DNA of 64,000 bases from SHZI01 sp031409515 (GTDB lineage Bacteria > Pseudomonadota > Gammaproteobacteria > Steroidobacterales > GCA-2729495): positions 62,001 through 126,000 of the forward strand of contig JANNXJ010000029.1 of NCBI GenBank assembly GCA_031409515.1, in the 5' to 3' direction. A program made the position numbers and the translations under genes. This document shows, piece by piece, positions 52,884 through 60,822 of the stretch; the stretch's first letter is position 1, and every line of letters begins with the position of its first letter. Under the pieces are notes generated by a model. The model was not told the origin of the DNA. It ran no database searches and worked only from the letters and a program-made list of their open reading frames with translations.

Positions 52884-54412
52884 GGGGGCTTCTTGCCCAC
52901 CGAGAAGTCGATGCCCTGGGCTAGAGGCAGCGTTGAACCATAGTTGATCGTGACCGTCTGCCGGCGCATGTAGGCCTTCCAGGCATCAGAGCCGGCCTCC
53001 CGGCCACCGCCGGTTTCTTTCTCGCCGCCAAAGGCGCCGCCGATCTCGGCGCCGGAGGTCCCGATGTTCACGTTGGCGATGCCGCAGTCACTGCCGGTGT
53101 GGCTGAGAAACCGTTCCGCGTTCTGCAGGCGGTCGGTGAAGATGGCTGACGACAGGCCCTGGGGCACGCCGTTCTGCTTGGCGATAGCGTCGTCAAGATC
53201 CGCGCAGGGAATCACATAGAGAATCGGCGCAAAGGTCTCGTGCTGGACCACGGGCCACTCGTTCTCGGCGAGCACGATGGTGGGCTCCACGAAGTTGCCG
53301 GGGCCCTGGCGCACTTTTCCCCCGCAGAGCACCCGGGCCCCCTGGGTTTCCAGTTCCTTCAGCACCTGTTGATAGCGCTCCACCGCCACCGGGTCGATCA
53401 GCGGGCCCATCAGGGTTCCCGGTTTCAGGGGGTCGCCGATGGGCACCTGCTGGTAGGCCGCGACGAGCCGGGCGGTGAGTTCAGCCAGCCGGCTCTGGTG
53501 CACCAGCAGCCGGCGCGTGGACGTGCAGCGCTGGCCGGCCGTGCCGACGGCGCCGAAGAGAATGGCGGGTATCGCCAGGTCGAGGTTGGCATGCTCGTCG
53601 ACGATGATCGCGTTGTTGCCGCCGAGTTCCAGCAGGCAGCGGCCGAAGCGCCGGGCCACCCGGCTGGCCACGCCGCCACCCACGGCGGAGGAGCCTGTGA
53701 AGGACACGAGGTCCACCCGGGGGTCATCCACAAAGCGGGTGGCGAGGGCGACATCGGCCGTGTTGAAAAGGAAGAACGCCGGCGGAAAGTTGTGAGCTTC
53801 CAGGGCTGCATTGCACAGGCGCTGCACCGCCACGCTGGTCAGCGGTGCTTTCGGCGACGGTTTCCACACGGACACGTTGCCGCACACGGCGGCGATGAAC
53901 GCATTCCAGGACCAGACCGCCACCGGGAAATTGAAGGCGCTGATGATTCCCACCACGCCCACCGGGTGCCACTGTTCATAAAGCCTGTGTTGGGGCCGCT
54001 CGGAGGGCAGGGTGCTGCCGCCGAGCATGCGGGACAGGCCAACCGCGTAGTCGGCGATGTCGATCATCTCCTGGACTTCGCCGTCGCCCTCAGCCTTGAT
54101 CTTGCCGACCTCGAGCGTGACCAGGCTGCCGAGCGCGTGCTTGTGCTGGCGCAGGGCCTCGGCGATCAGGCGCACCGCTTCGCCCCGGCGCGGGGCGGGC
54201 AGGGCGCGCCAGGCCGCCCCGGCAATCCGGGCGCTGCTGATGACCTGCTCGTAGTCCTGCTCATTGGCAGTAGCCACGCTGGCAACTTCACCGCCGGTGG
54301 CCGGGTTCAGTGAGGCAAGCCGCTCCCGCCCCTTGGTCGGGTGCCAGCCCGAAGCCGACCAGACGCCGGGATTCAGTTCCGCGAGGCCCAGAGCGTCGAG
54401 GATCTCACGCAC
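52880..54412 (-). CDS. Aldehyde dehydrogenase, ALDH7/aminoadipate-semialdehyde type
   Basis: 510 residues. Catalytic Cys is in GTAGQRCTSTRR, the activating Glu in LLELGGNNAII, and the NAD loop in FTGSSAVGGGVA. It starts with LGLAELNPGVWSASGW and has EGDGEVQEMIDIADYAVGLSRML, a feature of ALDH7 (antiquitin, L-aminoadipate-semialdehyde dehydrogenase). It shares an 8-bp overlap with the preceding saccharopine dehydrogenase-like gene. Together they fit the last steps of lysine breakdown to 2-aminoadipate. The TAG stop is REP-derived. Confidence 0.88.
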   Translation of the reverse strand: MREILDALGLAELNPGVWSASGWHPTKGRERLASLNPATGGEVASVATANEQDYEQVISSARIAGAAWRALPAPRRGEAVRLIAEALRQHKHALGSLVTLEVGKIKAEGDGEVQEMIDIADYAVGLSRMLGGSTLPSERPQHRLYEQWHPVGVVGIISAFNFPVAVWSWNAFIAAVCGNVSVWKPSPKAPLTSVAVQRLCNAALEAHNFPPAFFLFNTADVALATRFVDDPRVDLVSFTGSSAVGGGVASRVARRFGRCLLELGGNNAIIVDEHANLDLAIPAILFGAVGTAGQRCTSTRRLLVHQSRLAELTARLVAAYQQVPIGDPLKPGTLMGPLIDPVAVERYQQVLKELETQGARVLCGGKVRQGPGNFVEPTIVLAENEWPVVQHETFAPILYVIPCADLDDAIAKQNGVPQGLSSAIFTDRLQNAERFLSHTGSDCGIANVNIGTSGAEIGGAFGGEKETGGGREAGSDAWKAYMRRQTVTINYGSTLPLAQGIDFSVGKKPP

Positions 54413-55592
54413 GGCCGTGCCCCTTTACCCGCTGCTGCCCGCGACTCCCGGCCGCGATCACCCGGGCCGACACGTCCTTGCCGGCCCCGTCGCTGTAGAA
54501 GCGCCCGAAGCGGTTGGCCAGCACGTCGTTCAGCGGGAACTGCTCCTGCCGGACGAAGCCCCGGTACTGTTCCGGGTGGCGCAGCACCAGATCGAGCACC
54601 GCGCAGATGCCGCCGGCCGTCGTGATCTGGATGGCGGACCACAGGCGGCCGCCGATAACCTGGGGGTAGATCTTGTTCACGTAGTTTTCTTCCCGCAGCT
54701 CGCCTTCCTGGAGGCCGGTAACCGCGGCATAGACGATCACCACATCCTGCAGGGTCTGGGGCACCGAATTCTCGAGAATACGCTTCAGGGTGCCCCGATC
54801 CTGATTCAGCTTGAGGCCGTTCATGAGCAGGCGCATCTGCTCGCAGTGACCGGGATAGCGCATGGTCTTGTAGTCCATGGACTCCACGCCAGAGCCAAAG
54901 CTGTCCGCGAGCGAACCCAGACCGCCAGAGGTGTTGAACGCCTCATACAGCGTGCCGTCGATCTCGATCTCCTCGAGACCTTCCAGCGGCTGCACATTCT
55001 GCGTCTCGCCATTCACGATGCTCCGGCACAGGTTCCCGTACTCGTTGATGAGCCCCTCGGTAGACCAGGTAAGCGAGTACTTGAGGACATTGTTCGGGTG
55101 CTGGGGCAGGGCGCCGACCCGCAGCTTCACGGTGCGGATGCTCTGGAAATGCCGGATCAGTTCGGCGGCGGCAATGCTGATGAAGCCGGGCGCGAGGCCG
55201 CACTGGGGGGCGAAGGCGGTGGGCGCGTCGGCGGCGATGCCCAGGACGGCCGTGGCCGAGCGCACGTCTTCCGTCAGGTCGAAGTAATGGGTGCCCTTGC
55301 TCCGGGCGGCCCGGGCCACGAGTTCATTGCAGTAGTAGGGGAGGCTGGAGACGACGGCGTCGATGCGGTGGCTGACCAGGGCAGCCTCTATATCGGCCAG
55401 CCGGGTGGCATCCAGGTCGAGGGGGTGAATGCCGCCACTGCCGGTGCCTACCTGCTGATGAGCGGCAGCCACCTCGGCCGCGGCGCCCGGGCGCGAGTCA
55501 GCGAGCGTGACCGCGTAGCCGCCGGACTCCTCGAGTAACCCGGCGATCAATGAACCGATCTTGCCGGCGCCCAGTACCAGTACGCGATGCAT
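54405..55592 (-). CDS. Saccharopine dehydrogenase-family protein
   Basis: 395 residues from the ATG at 55592; a longer open frame upstream has no family likeness. The Rossmann segment is RVLVLGAGKIGSLIAGLLEESGGY. It continues with VVSSLPYYCNELVARAARSKGTHYFDLTEDV, AFAPQCGLAPGFISIAA and the C-terminal domain of lysine 6-dehydrogenase/saccharopine dehydrogenase. It is transcribed with the ALDH7-type gene. Whether it oxidises lysine itself or saccharopine cannot be told without the partner enzymes. Confidence 0.87.
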   Translation of the reverse strand: MHRVLVLGAGKIGSLIAGLLEESGGYAVTLADSRPGAAAEVAAAHQQVGTGSGGIHPLDLDATRLADIEAALVSHRIDAVVSSLPYYCNELVARAARSKGTHYFDLTEDVRSATAVLGIAADAPTAFAPQCGLAPGFISIAAAELIRHFQSIRTVKLRVGALPQHPNNVLKYSLTWSTEGLINEYGNLCRSIVNGETQNVQPLEGLEEIEIDGTLYEAFNTSGGLGSLADSFGSGVESMDYKTMRYPGHCEQMRLLMNGLKLNQDRGTLKRILENSVPQTLQDVVIVYAAVTGLQEGELREENYVNKIYPQVIGGRLWSAIQITTAGGICAVLDLVLRHPEQYRGFVRQEQFPLNDVLANRFGRFYSDGAGKDVSARVIAAGSRGQQRVKGHGRA

Positions 55593-55662
55593 GGCGACTC
55601 CTCGTTCCGGATATGGCAGAGTGCCTGAAAAATTGGCCCACCGCCGCAAAAACTGGTGCTTC

Positions 55663-56553
55663 ATGAGCTCTGTTGGCCCTGTCTCCCGCCGTTCCTTCAC
55701 CCTGGGTGCCCTGAATATCGGTACCGGGCTCCTGGCGCTGGGAGCGGCTAGTGAGGCGTTACCGGGGGTGGCGGGCGCGCCGCCGCCCGGCGTGCCGAAT
55801 CTCGCCCTGCCGGCCAACAACCTGCGGGCGCTGGTCCGGATGACGGCCAGCCTGCAGGAGCGGGATGTGCCCTGGTGGTACGACGGCACGATCTTTGGCG
55901 TCGTGCCCGGCGAGAACCCCCGCCCGCTGTTCAAATTCGAGGGGATGGAGCTGTACTGGATGCAGCACCTGCCCGGCGGCGCTTACGAACTGACGGGCAA
56001 CACGGTCACCTTCTTTCGTGACGTGACTACCGGGGAGATGTTGTCCGAGTTTCGCAATCCCTACACCAAGGCTGTCAATCCGGTCCCGCCGGCGATCCAG
56101 GGCGGCGGACCCGGTCGGGGCTTCAACTACTCCGTCAAGGGCATTCGTTTCACGCGCTTGCTGGATCAGTTGCCGGAAGACCCGCTCGTGCTGGACTGGA
56201 CCTTTGCCCGGGACATGGTCTGGCTGCACAACTGGACGCGCTACCCGCCGGGACTGCCGCCACCGCGCTGGCAGCAGCAGACCATGTTCGCCAGCCAGAA
56301 GGATTTTCTCGACGAGAAGCTGGACAGCGTCCCCGTCGTCTTCGGTTCCACCGTGCACATGCCCTGGCTCAAGTGGCTCGACATGGGCGATCGTCCCGGC
56401 CATCTGGTGTGGCACGCCGGGGGGGCCAAGCTGAAGTCCATCGACGAACTGCCGGCCGAGTATCGCCGGCGGGCCGAGAAGGAGTACCCGGCGCTGCTCT
56501 CGGCCGATCCGGCGAAAGCGGCCGACCGGGTGTTGCCGCCCAAGATCGGGTGA
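55663..56553 (+). CDS. DUF1838 family exported protein (paralogue B)
   Basis: 296 residues from the ATG at 55663. It has a clear Tat signal (SRRSFTLGALNIGTGLLALG). The body matches the DUF1838 member at 15300: YWMQHLPGG, FFRDVTTGEMLSEFRNPYT, TFARDMVWLHNW, and the ending WLDMGDRPGHLVWHAGGAK. No enzyme activity is known for the family. It is divergent from the lysine operon and shortly followed by a 2Fe-2S gene on the same strand, which may be co-transcribed (19 bp). Confidence 0.82.
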   Translation: MSSVGPVSRRSFTLGALNIGTGLLALGAASEALPGVAGAPPPGVPNLALPANNLRALVRMTASLQERDVPWWYDGTIFGVVPGENPRPLFKFEGMELYWMQHLPGGAYELTGNTVTFFRDVTTGEMLSEFRNPYTKAVNPVPPAIQGGGPGRGFNYSVKGIRFTRLLDQLPEDPLVLDWTFARDMVWLHNWTRYPPGLPPPRWQQQTMFASQKDFLDEKLDSVPVVFGSTVHMPWLKWLDMGDRPGHLVWHAGGAKLKSIDELPAEYRRRAEKEYPALLSADPAKAADRVLPPKIG

Positions 56554-56572
56554 TTGCTTCTACAATAGCTGC

Positions 56573-57049
56573 ATGCAGAGCTTCATCCTTAATGGTGCAG
56601 CCGTCCAGGTCGACGCCCCGGACGACATGCCGCTCCTCTGGGTCCTGCGGGACAAGCTGGGTCTCACCGGCACCAAGTTCGGCTGTGGCCTGGCCCTGTG
56701 CGGGGCCTGCACCGTGCATATCGACGGCCTCGCCACCCGCTGCTGCGTGTTGCCCATCGCCGCCGTGGCCGGCAAGTCCGTCACCACCATCGAGGGCCTG
56801 GGCACCGAGGCCAGCCTGCATGCCGTGCAGCAGGCCTGGATTGACGAGCAGGTCCCCCAGTGCGGCTATTGCCAGCCCGGCATGATCATGGCGGTCGCCT
56901 CCTTCCTGAAGACCAACCCCGAACCGGACGACAGCGCCATCAATGCCGCCATCACCAACATCTGCCGGTGCGGCACTTATCCCCGCATCCGCAAGGCGAT
57001 CCACCGGGCGGCGGCTGCGGTGCGTGCGTCGGGCACGTCGCCAGCGTAG
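56573..57049 (+). CDS. [2Fe-2S] subunit of a molybdenum hydroxylase (IorA-like), apparently orphan
   Basis: 158 residues. All eight cluster cysteines are present: KFGCGLALCGACTVH and the distal Cys in TRCCVLP, then QCGYCQPGM and ICRCGTY. The sequence is like the small subunit of isoquinoline 1-oxidoreductase/aldehyde oxidase of the two-subunit, FAD-less type. Those usually lie next to the large IorB subunit and a cytochrome c. Here a cytochrome c lipoprotein gene follows at once but no large subunit is present. Confidence 0.9.
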   Translation: MQSFILNGAAVQVDAPDDMPLLWVLRDKLGLTGTKFGCGLALCGACTVHIDGLATRCCVLPIAAVAGKSVTTIEGLGTEASLHAVQQAWIDEQVPQCGYCQPGMIMAVASFLKTNPEPDDSAINAAITNICRCGTYPRIRKAIHRAAAAVRASGTSPA

Positions 57050-57068
57050 TTCTTCTCAACCTTTGCCA

Positions 57069-57542
57069 ATGCGAGTGATCACCATGCTGAATTCCCTTCG
57101 TGTCGCCCTGGCCGTCCTGGGTCTTGGCGTGCTGCTGTCGGCCTGTGCAGACGACGGGGCGCCTGCCGCCGCGCCATCCACTGCTGTGGTCTCACCGGCT
57201 GAATTCCAGGCACTGCTGGCGGCCGCGGATCCCGACAAGGGCCAGGTGCTGTTTCTCCAGTGCCGGGCTTGCCACAGTCTCGAGGCCGGCGGGGCCAACA
57301 AGGTGGGGCCCAATCTCCACGGCATCTTCGGCCGCAAGGCCGGCCTGGCGCCGGGCTATGCCTACTCGGAGGCCATCCTGCAGTCCAGCATCGTCTGGTC
57401 TGCGGCAACCCTCGATGAATGGCTCGCCCGCCCCAGTGATTTCCTCCCCGGCAACCGAATGGTGTTTGTCGGCATCCGCTCACCGGGCGACCGGGCCAAC
57501 CTCATCGCCTATCTGCAGCGCGAAACCGGGGCCAAGCCGTAG
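57069..57542 (+). CDS. Cytochrome c lipoprotein
   Basis: 157 residues. The start is the ATG at 57069 or 57084. A lipoprotein signal (LRVALAVLGLGVLLSAC, lipobox LSAC) is followed by an Ala/Pro linker, then a class I cytochrome c: CRACHSLE heme-binding site, KVGPNLHGIFGRKAG, PGYAYSEAI and the Met ligand in GNRMVFVGI. This is the mitochondrial-like type. As partner of the 2Fe-2S subunit it would take electrons from the molybdenum enzyme to the respiratory chain. Confidence 0.9.
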   Translation: MRVITMLNSLRVALAVLGLGVLLSACADDGAPAAAPSTAVVSPAEFQALLAAADPDKGQVLFLQCRACHSLEAGGANKVGPNLHGIFGRKAGLAPGYAYSEAILQSSIVWSAATLDEWLARPSDFLPGNRMVFVGIRSPGDRANLIAYLQRETGAKP

Positions 57543-57595
57543 CGCACCGGTCCTGTTGAGGTGCTAGGATCGGCCCCAAGAAAAGTCCAGAGTGA

Positions 57596-57811
57596 ATGGA
57601 CTGGATGAGGAGACGCGACCTGGACGATCGAGTGCAGGATCAGGCGACATTGCAGGCCCAGCGGCTGGTGAGCCTGGCGGAACATCCGCGCTTGACGACG
57701 ACCGACCACCGGCTCCTCAAGCAGCTCGCCAGCCAGGCCTCGGAGGAGGCCCGGCGAAAATACTGGCCACAGATCTGGGGCAACTTCGCGGAGTTGTTTG
57801 ATCCTCGCTGA
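57596..57811 (+). CDS. Small hypothetical protein
   Basis: 71 residues, charged, helical throughout by appearance (LDDRVQDQATLQAQRLVSLAEH and LLKQLASQASEEARRKYWPQIW in part). No family recognised and no clear ribosome site. It fills the gap between the cytochrome c and the glycosyltransferase genes. The length and base composition make it plausible but not certain. Confidence 0.35.
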   Translation: MDWMRRRDLDDRVQDQATLQAQRLVSLAEHPRLTTTDHRLLKQLASQASEEARRKYWPQIWGNFAELFDPR

Positions 57812-57833
57812 CCGGGACCCTTGCCGGTGAGGG

Positions 57834-58865
57834 TCAGGCGCGACCCCACATCCTCCCGCTAAGCGCAGAGATCGACTCTTCCGCGCCGGCATCCAGCCAC
57901 CGGACGATCCCTGTAGTCGCGTCGGAGTAGCGCTGCGCCAGCGGTGGCGGCTGGTCCAGCCACGTCGCCACGTCGTTGCGGGACAGTCTCCTGGTCACTC
58001 TGCCGATCCCGAGTTGCTCCAGAGCCAGGGCGTTGGATTCCTGTTCCACGTGACCAGCGATGGGCTGCACCAGAATGCTGATCCCCAGATGCAGGCATTC
58101 GCTCGCCAGCGTAAAGCCGGCGTTGGCGATCACTCCGGCGCACTGGTCCAGTCCGGCGACGAAATGGCCGCGGGAGACTGGTCTGACCGTGACGTTCTGC
58201 TCTTTACGCTCTTCGTTCACCTGCGCGTAGACGTGGAAGCGCTGGCGGGGAAACTGCTTCAGCAGCGGCACCAGCCGGCCCAGGGGCTCGAAGCCCAGGT
58301 ACACGAGGATCAGGTCCGGCTCCAGGGAGCTGCGGGTGAGTGCGCGGATCTCCGGAGCAACGGGTGGCGGCAGAACGGGGGCGCCAAAGGTATCCCAGTG
58401 GAAGCCCGCCGGGATGGACGCGGGTGCGAACCAGTCCAGCACGGCGCGAGTGATCACGTTGCCCCGTGCCCGCGGGACCTGGGGCCAGGCGAACGCATAC
58501 TGGTGGCCGATGCCGACGCTGCGCAGACCGCGACGGCGCGCCATCCACGCTGTGATGGGCTCGAAGTCAGTGACGATCAGGTCAGGCTCGGGTGCAGCAG
58601 TGCGCAAGACGTCCCGGAGGAAGCGCAGAGGGCGAGCCTGCAGCCCGCTGCGGAGGTAACGAATCCGCCCGCCGTCGGCAACAAAGCCAAGTCCTGGTCT
58701 GGTAGTGAGTGGGGCACCGATGGGCGCGAGCCAGGACGCGGCCGGAGGCGGGCCGCTGAGCAGCACGTCGACCTGGTGACCCAGTTCCCGCAGCTGAAGG
58801 ATGATGGGGGTCGAGCGGACCAGATGGCCGTGACCCGTGGTCTGGACCCCATAGAGAATGCGCAT
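57834..58865 (-). CDS. MJ1255/VC2487-type glycosyltransferase
   Basis: 343 residues. Its N-terminus ILYGVQTTGHGHLVRST is the glycine-rich acceptor end of GT28/GT1-like folds. The C-terminal donor site is VIANAGFTLASECLHLGISILVQPIAGHVEQESNALALEQLG (positions about 245-285), the MurG-like signature of this group. It transfers a sugar, probably from a nucleotide donor. Gene order phoB then glycosyltransferase on the minus strand suggests co-regulation by phosphate, as with sugar-for-phosphate lipid swaps, but this is inference. Confidence 0.8.
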   Translation of the reverse strand: MRILYGVQTTGHGHLVRSTPIILQLRELGHQVDVLLSGPPPAASWLAPIGAPLTTRPGLGFVADGGRIRYLRSGLQARPLRFLRDVLRTAAPEPDLIVTDFEPITAWMARRRGLRSVGIGHQYAFAWPQVPRARGNVITRAVLDWFAPASIPAGFHWDTFGAPVLPPPVAPEIRALTRSSLEPDLILVYLGFEPLGRLVPLLKQFPRQRFHVYAQVNEERKEQNVTVRPVSRGHFVAGLDQCAGVIANAGFTLASECLHLGISILVQPIAGHVEQESNALALEQLGIGRVTRRLSRNDVATWLDQPPPLAQRYSDATTGIVRWLDAGAEESISALSGRMWGRA

Positions 58866-58877
58866 GGGGTGGCGCCC

Positions 58878-58931
58878 GTAGGAGCGCCTTCAGACGCGAT
58901 CCGTTTCGCTCGCGCCGGTCGGCGCTCCTAC
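58878..58931. repeat. REP pair (GTAG family) at the phoB 3' end
   Basis: A plus copy at 58878-58902 and a reverse copy at 58911-58931. The phoB frame reads the reverse copy as VGAPTGA and stops inside the plus copy. A further short REP-like fragment, CGGCCGCTCCTGCGGGCGCTCC, extends it by GAPAGAA. Confidence 0.85.
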
Positions 58932-59657
58932 GGCCGCTCCTGCGGGCGCTCCGGCAGCGACCCGGGACAACCGGTAACCCACGCCCCGGACCGTCTGGAT
59001 ACAGTCGTCGTGACCCGTGCCCCGCAGCGCCAGCCGCAGCCGGCGAATGTGCACGTCGACGGTCCGTTCATCCACATGGGCGTTGATGCGCCACACCCGG
59101 TCAACGATCTGGGCTCGGGACAGCACCCGCTCTGGCTGGGTCATGAACAGGTTCAGCATCTTGAATTCGATGGGTCCCAGATGCACCGGCGTTTCGGCGG
59201 CGGTCACCCGGAGGCTGCGCACGTCGAGACTGATGTTTTCGAAGCGCCGGACGTCCTGGTCCGGGGTGTCCCGGCTTCCGCCCGTGCGTCGGAGCACCGC
59301 CTGCACCCGCGCGAGCAGCTCGTCACGGCTAAAGGGTTTGATTACGTAATCGTCCGCGCCGGCCTTGAGGGCGGTAACCCGATCCACTTCATCGGCCTTG
59401 CCACTGACCATGATCACGGGGATCTCGGCGGTCGCCGCATCTGCCCGCCAGAGCCTCAGCAACTTGATGCCCTCCATGTCGGGCAGCTGCCAGTCGAGCA
59501 GGACGAGATCCGGTGGCTGCCGACTGGCCTCATCCAGGGCTGACAGGGCATCCGGGGTTTCGACGGTTTCGTAGCCGGCGCTGGAGAGCAGAAAGGACAG
59601 GAGGCTGCGCAGCGGTTTGTGGTCCTCGACGATGAGGATCTTGCGGACGGCGGTCAT
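58890..59657 (-). CDS. phoB: Phosphate regulon response regulator PhoB
   Basis: 255 residues from the ATG at 59657; the frame continues upstream without family likeness. The receiver domain has acidic Glu11-Asp12, phospho-acceptor Asp55 (LLDWQLPD), Thr/Ser and Lys in VIMVSGKADE and YVIKPFS. The winged helix has LGPIEFKMLNLFMTQPERVLSRAQIVDRVW and ERTVDVHIRRLRLAL…GHDDCIQTVRGVGYRLS, matching E. coli PhoB closely. PhoB activates genes under phosphate limitation. No phoR is next to it. After GYRLSRV about 24 residues are read from REP sequence. Four 11-bp direct repeats upstream suggest self-regulation. Confidence 0.9.
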   Translation of the reverse strand: MTAVRKILIVEDHKPLRSLLSFLLSSAGYETVETPDALSALDEASRQPPDLVLLDWQLPDMEGIKLLRLWRADAATAEIPVIMVSGKADEVDRVTALKAGADDYVIKPFSRDELLARVQAVLRRTGGSRDTPDQDVRRFENISLDVRSLRVTAAETPVHLGPIEFKMLNLFMTQPERVLSRAQIVDRVWRINAHVDERTVDVHIRRLRLALRGTGHDDCIQTVRGVGYRLSRVAAGAPAGAAVGAPTGASETDRV

Positions 59658-60002
59658 AGCGCGATGCCTATATTTATTGTCAATGCAACGTCTGACGTGG
59701 CCACGGGCAGCGCGCACCCGAACAGCAACGACTACAGCAGCGGTCCGTGAAAGTTTCATGGCGAAAATATGACGACTCTGTGAACGCTGGAGTCCGGCCT
59801 GATTAACGTGCGGCGCCCTTGTGTGGCGCTTTGTTCACGTCCGCGTCATGGCCGGGACGCGGGGCAGGCGTAGATTGCCGCCTGTCGCGTAAGGCTGAGA
59901 AACGCAAAGAGACGAAAAACCGGCGCGGCAAACAGGGCGGAAAGATTCGGCACGGACCAATCACCCGCTGCAAAGTAAATGCGAGAACAAGGAAAGAAAT
60001 AC
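59658..60002. other. 345-bp divergent intergenic region (phoB / PEP-CTERM-type gene)
   Basis: It holds the phoB Pho-box array (59741-59784, minus strand), a weaker plus-strand candidate with two 11-bp units (TTCACGTCCGC, GTCATGGCCGG) at 59833-59854, and a leader of about 100 bp with purine-rich sequence and the ribosome site AAGGAAAG before 60003. No gene is seen. Confidence 0.5.
59741..59784 (-). promoter_or_regulatory. Pho-box array upstream of phoB
   Basis: On the minus strand four consecutive 11-bp units read TTCACAGAGTC, GTCATATTTTC, GCCATGAAACT, TTCACGGACCG. The unit length and the TCA/CCA at fixed phase are those of PhoB sites (consensus CTGTCATAAA plus a second CTGTCA 11 bp on). The array starts 84 bp upstream of the phoB ATG. 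Confidence 0.6.
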
Positions 60003-60764
60003 ATGCGATCAATGACCAAGAAAGTGGCGGCGATGTCCGCCCTGGCAATGCTGGGAGTGACGGGTGCACAGGCATCCATCCTTGCCGGCAGTGCTGCGGG
60101 TGGTTCCGAAGTCATCCTGTCGTTCGTTAACGCAGCTGGTGACTCGATCAGTCAGGACCTGGGCGAACAGGTCGCGGCGATCAATGCCGGCGATACCTAT
60201 AACCTGAGCGCTTCTGTCCTCAGCTTCATCAGCGCTGCTGGTGGTGCTGCCAACGTGACGTACGGCATCGTTGCCGGCACCACCACAACCCGTAACTACC
60301 TGACGTCGTCGGGCAATGCAACATTCGTGGATGACGTGACAGTCGCCAACGGCGTCAAGAGCAACTGGCTGGGTTCAATCAACAACCTGGTAACAAACCT
60401 GAACCAGGGTGATGCCACCCCGACCTCAACCAACCTGGCCTACGGTCCGTTCGCGGCGGGTTCCGGCACGTCGAACTACCTGGACGGTGGTTACAACAAC
60501 TGGTCGTCAGGTGACTTCGCCCTGGACAACCTGACGGCTGGCGACTCCACCTTGTACCTCTACAAGGTCGTCTTCGCCTCCGCCAACCTCGGCGCCGCCG
60601 CCATCACGAGCCTGAACGGGTTGTTCGCCAACCTGAACCTCTCGGCCAGCCAGTTGCAGATTGGGCCAGTTTCCGTGGTTCCGGTGCCGGCTGCCGTGTG
60701 GCTGCTGGGCAGCGCCCTCGGCCTGCTGAGCGTTGTTCGCCGCCGCGTCGCGACGGCCGCCTAG
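60003..60764 (+). CDS. PEP-CTERM-type exported protein, Pho-locus paralogue 1
   Basis: 253 residues from the ATG at 60003 (AAGGAAAG upstream; an ATG three codons further is also possible). Sec signal ends GAQA-SIL. The mature part has no named domain; YGPFAAGSGTSNYLDGGYNNW and SNWLGSINNLVTNLN are conserved with the product at 62465. Serine/threonine/asparagine-rich, no cysteine. The tail VPVPAAVWLLGSALG…VRRR is a PEP-CTERM signal (helix plus basic end). Divergent from phoB. Confidence 0.82.
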   Translation: MRSMTKKVAAMSALAMLGVTGAQASILAGSAAGGSEVILSFVNAAGDSISQDLGEQVAAINAGDTYNLSASVLSFISAAGGAANVTYGIVAGTTTTRNYLTSSGNATFVDDVTVANGVKSNWLGSINNLVTNLNQGDATPTSTNLAYGPFAAGSGTSNYLDGGYNNWSSGDFALDNLTAGDSTLYLYKVVFASANLGAAAITSLNGLFANLNLSASQLQIGPVSVVPVPAAVWLLGSALGLLSVVRRRVATAA

Positions 60765-60822
60765 GCCACATCCTGTACTGATTCACTCGGTTATTCATCT
60801 TAATCAAAACGGAGAACTGCTA

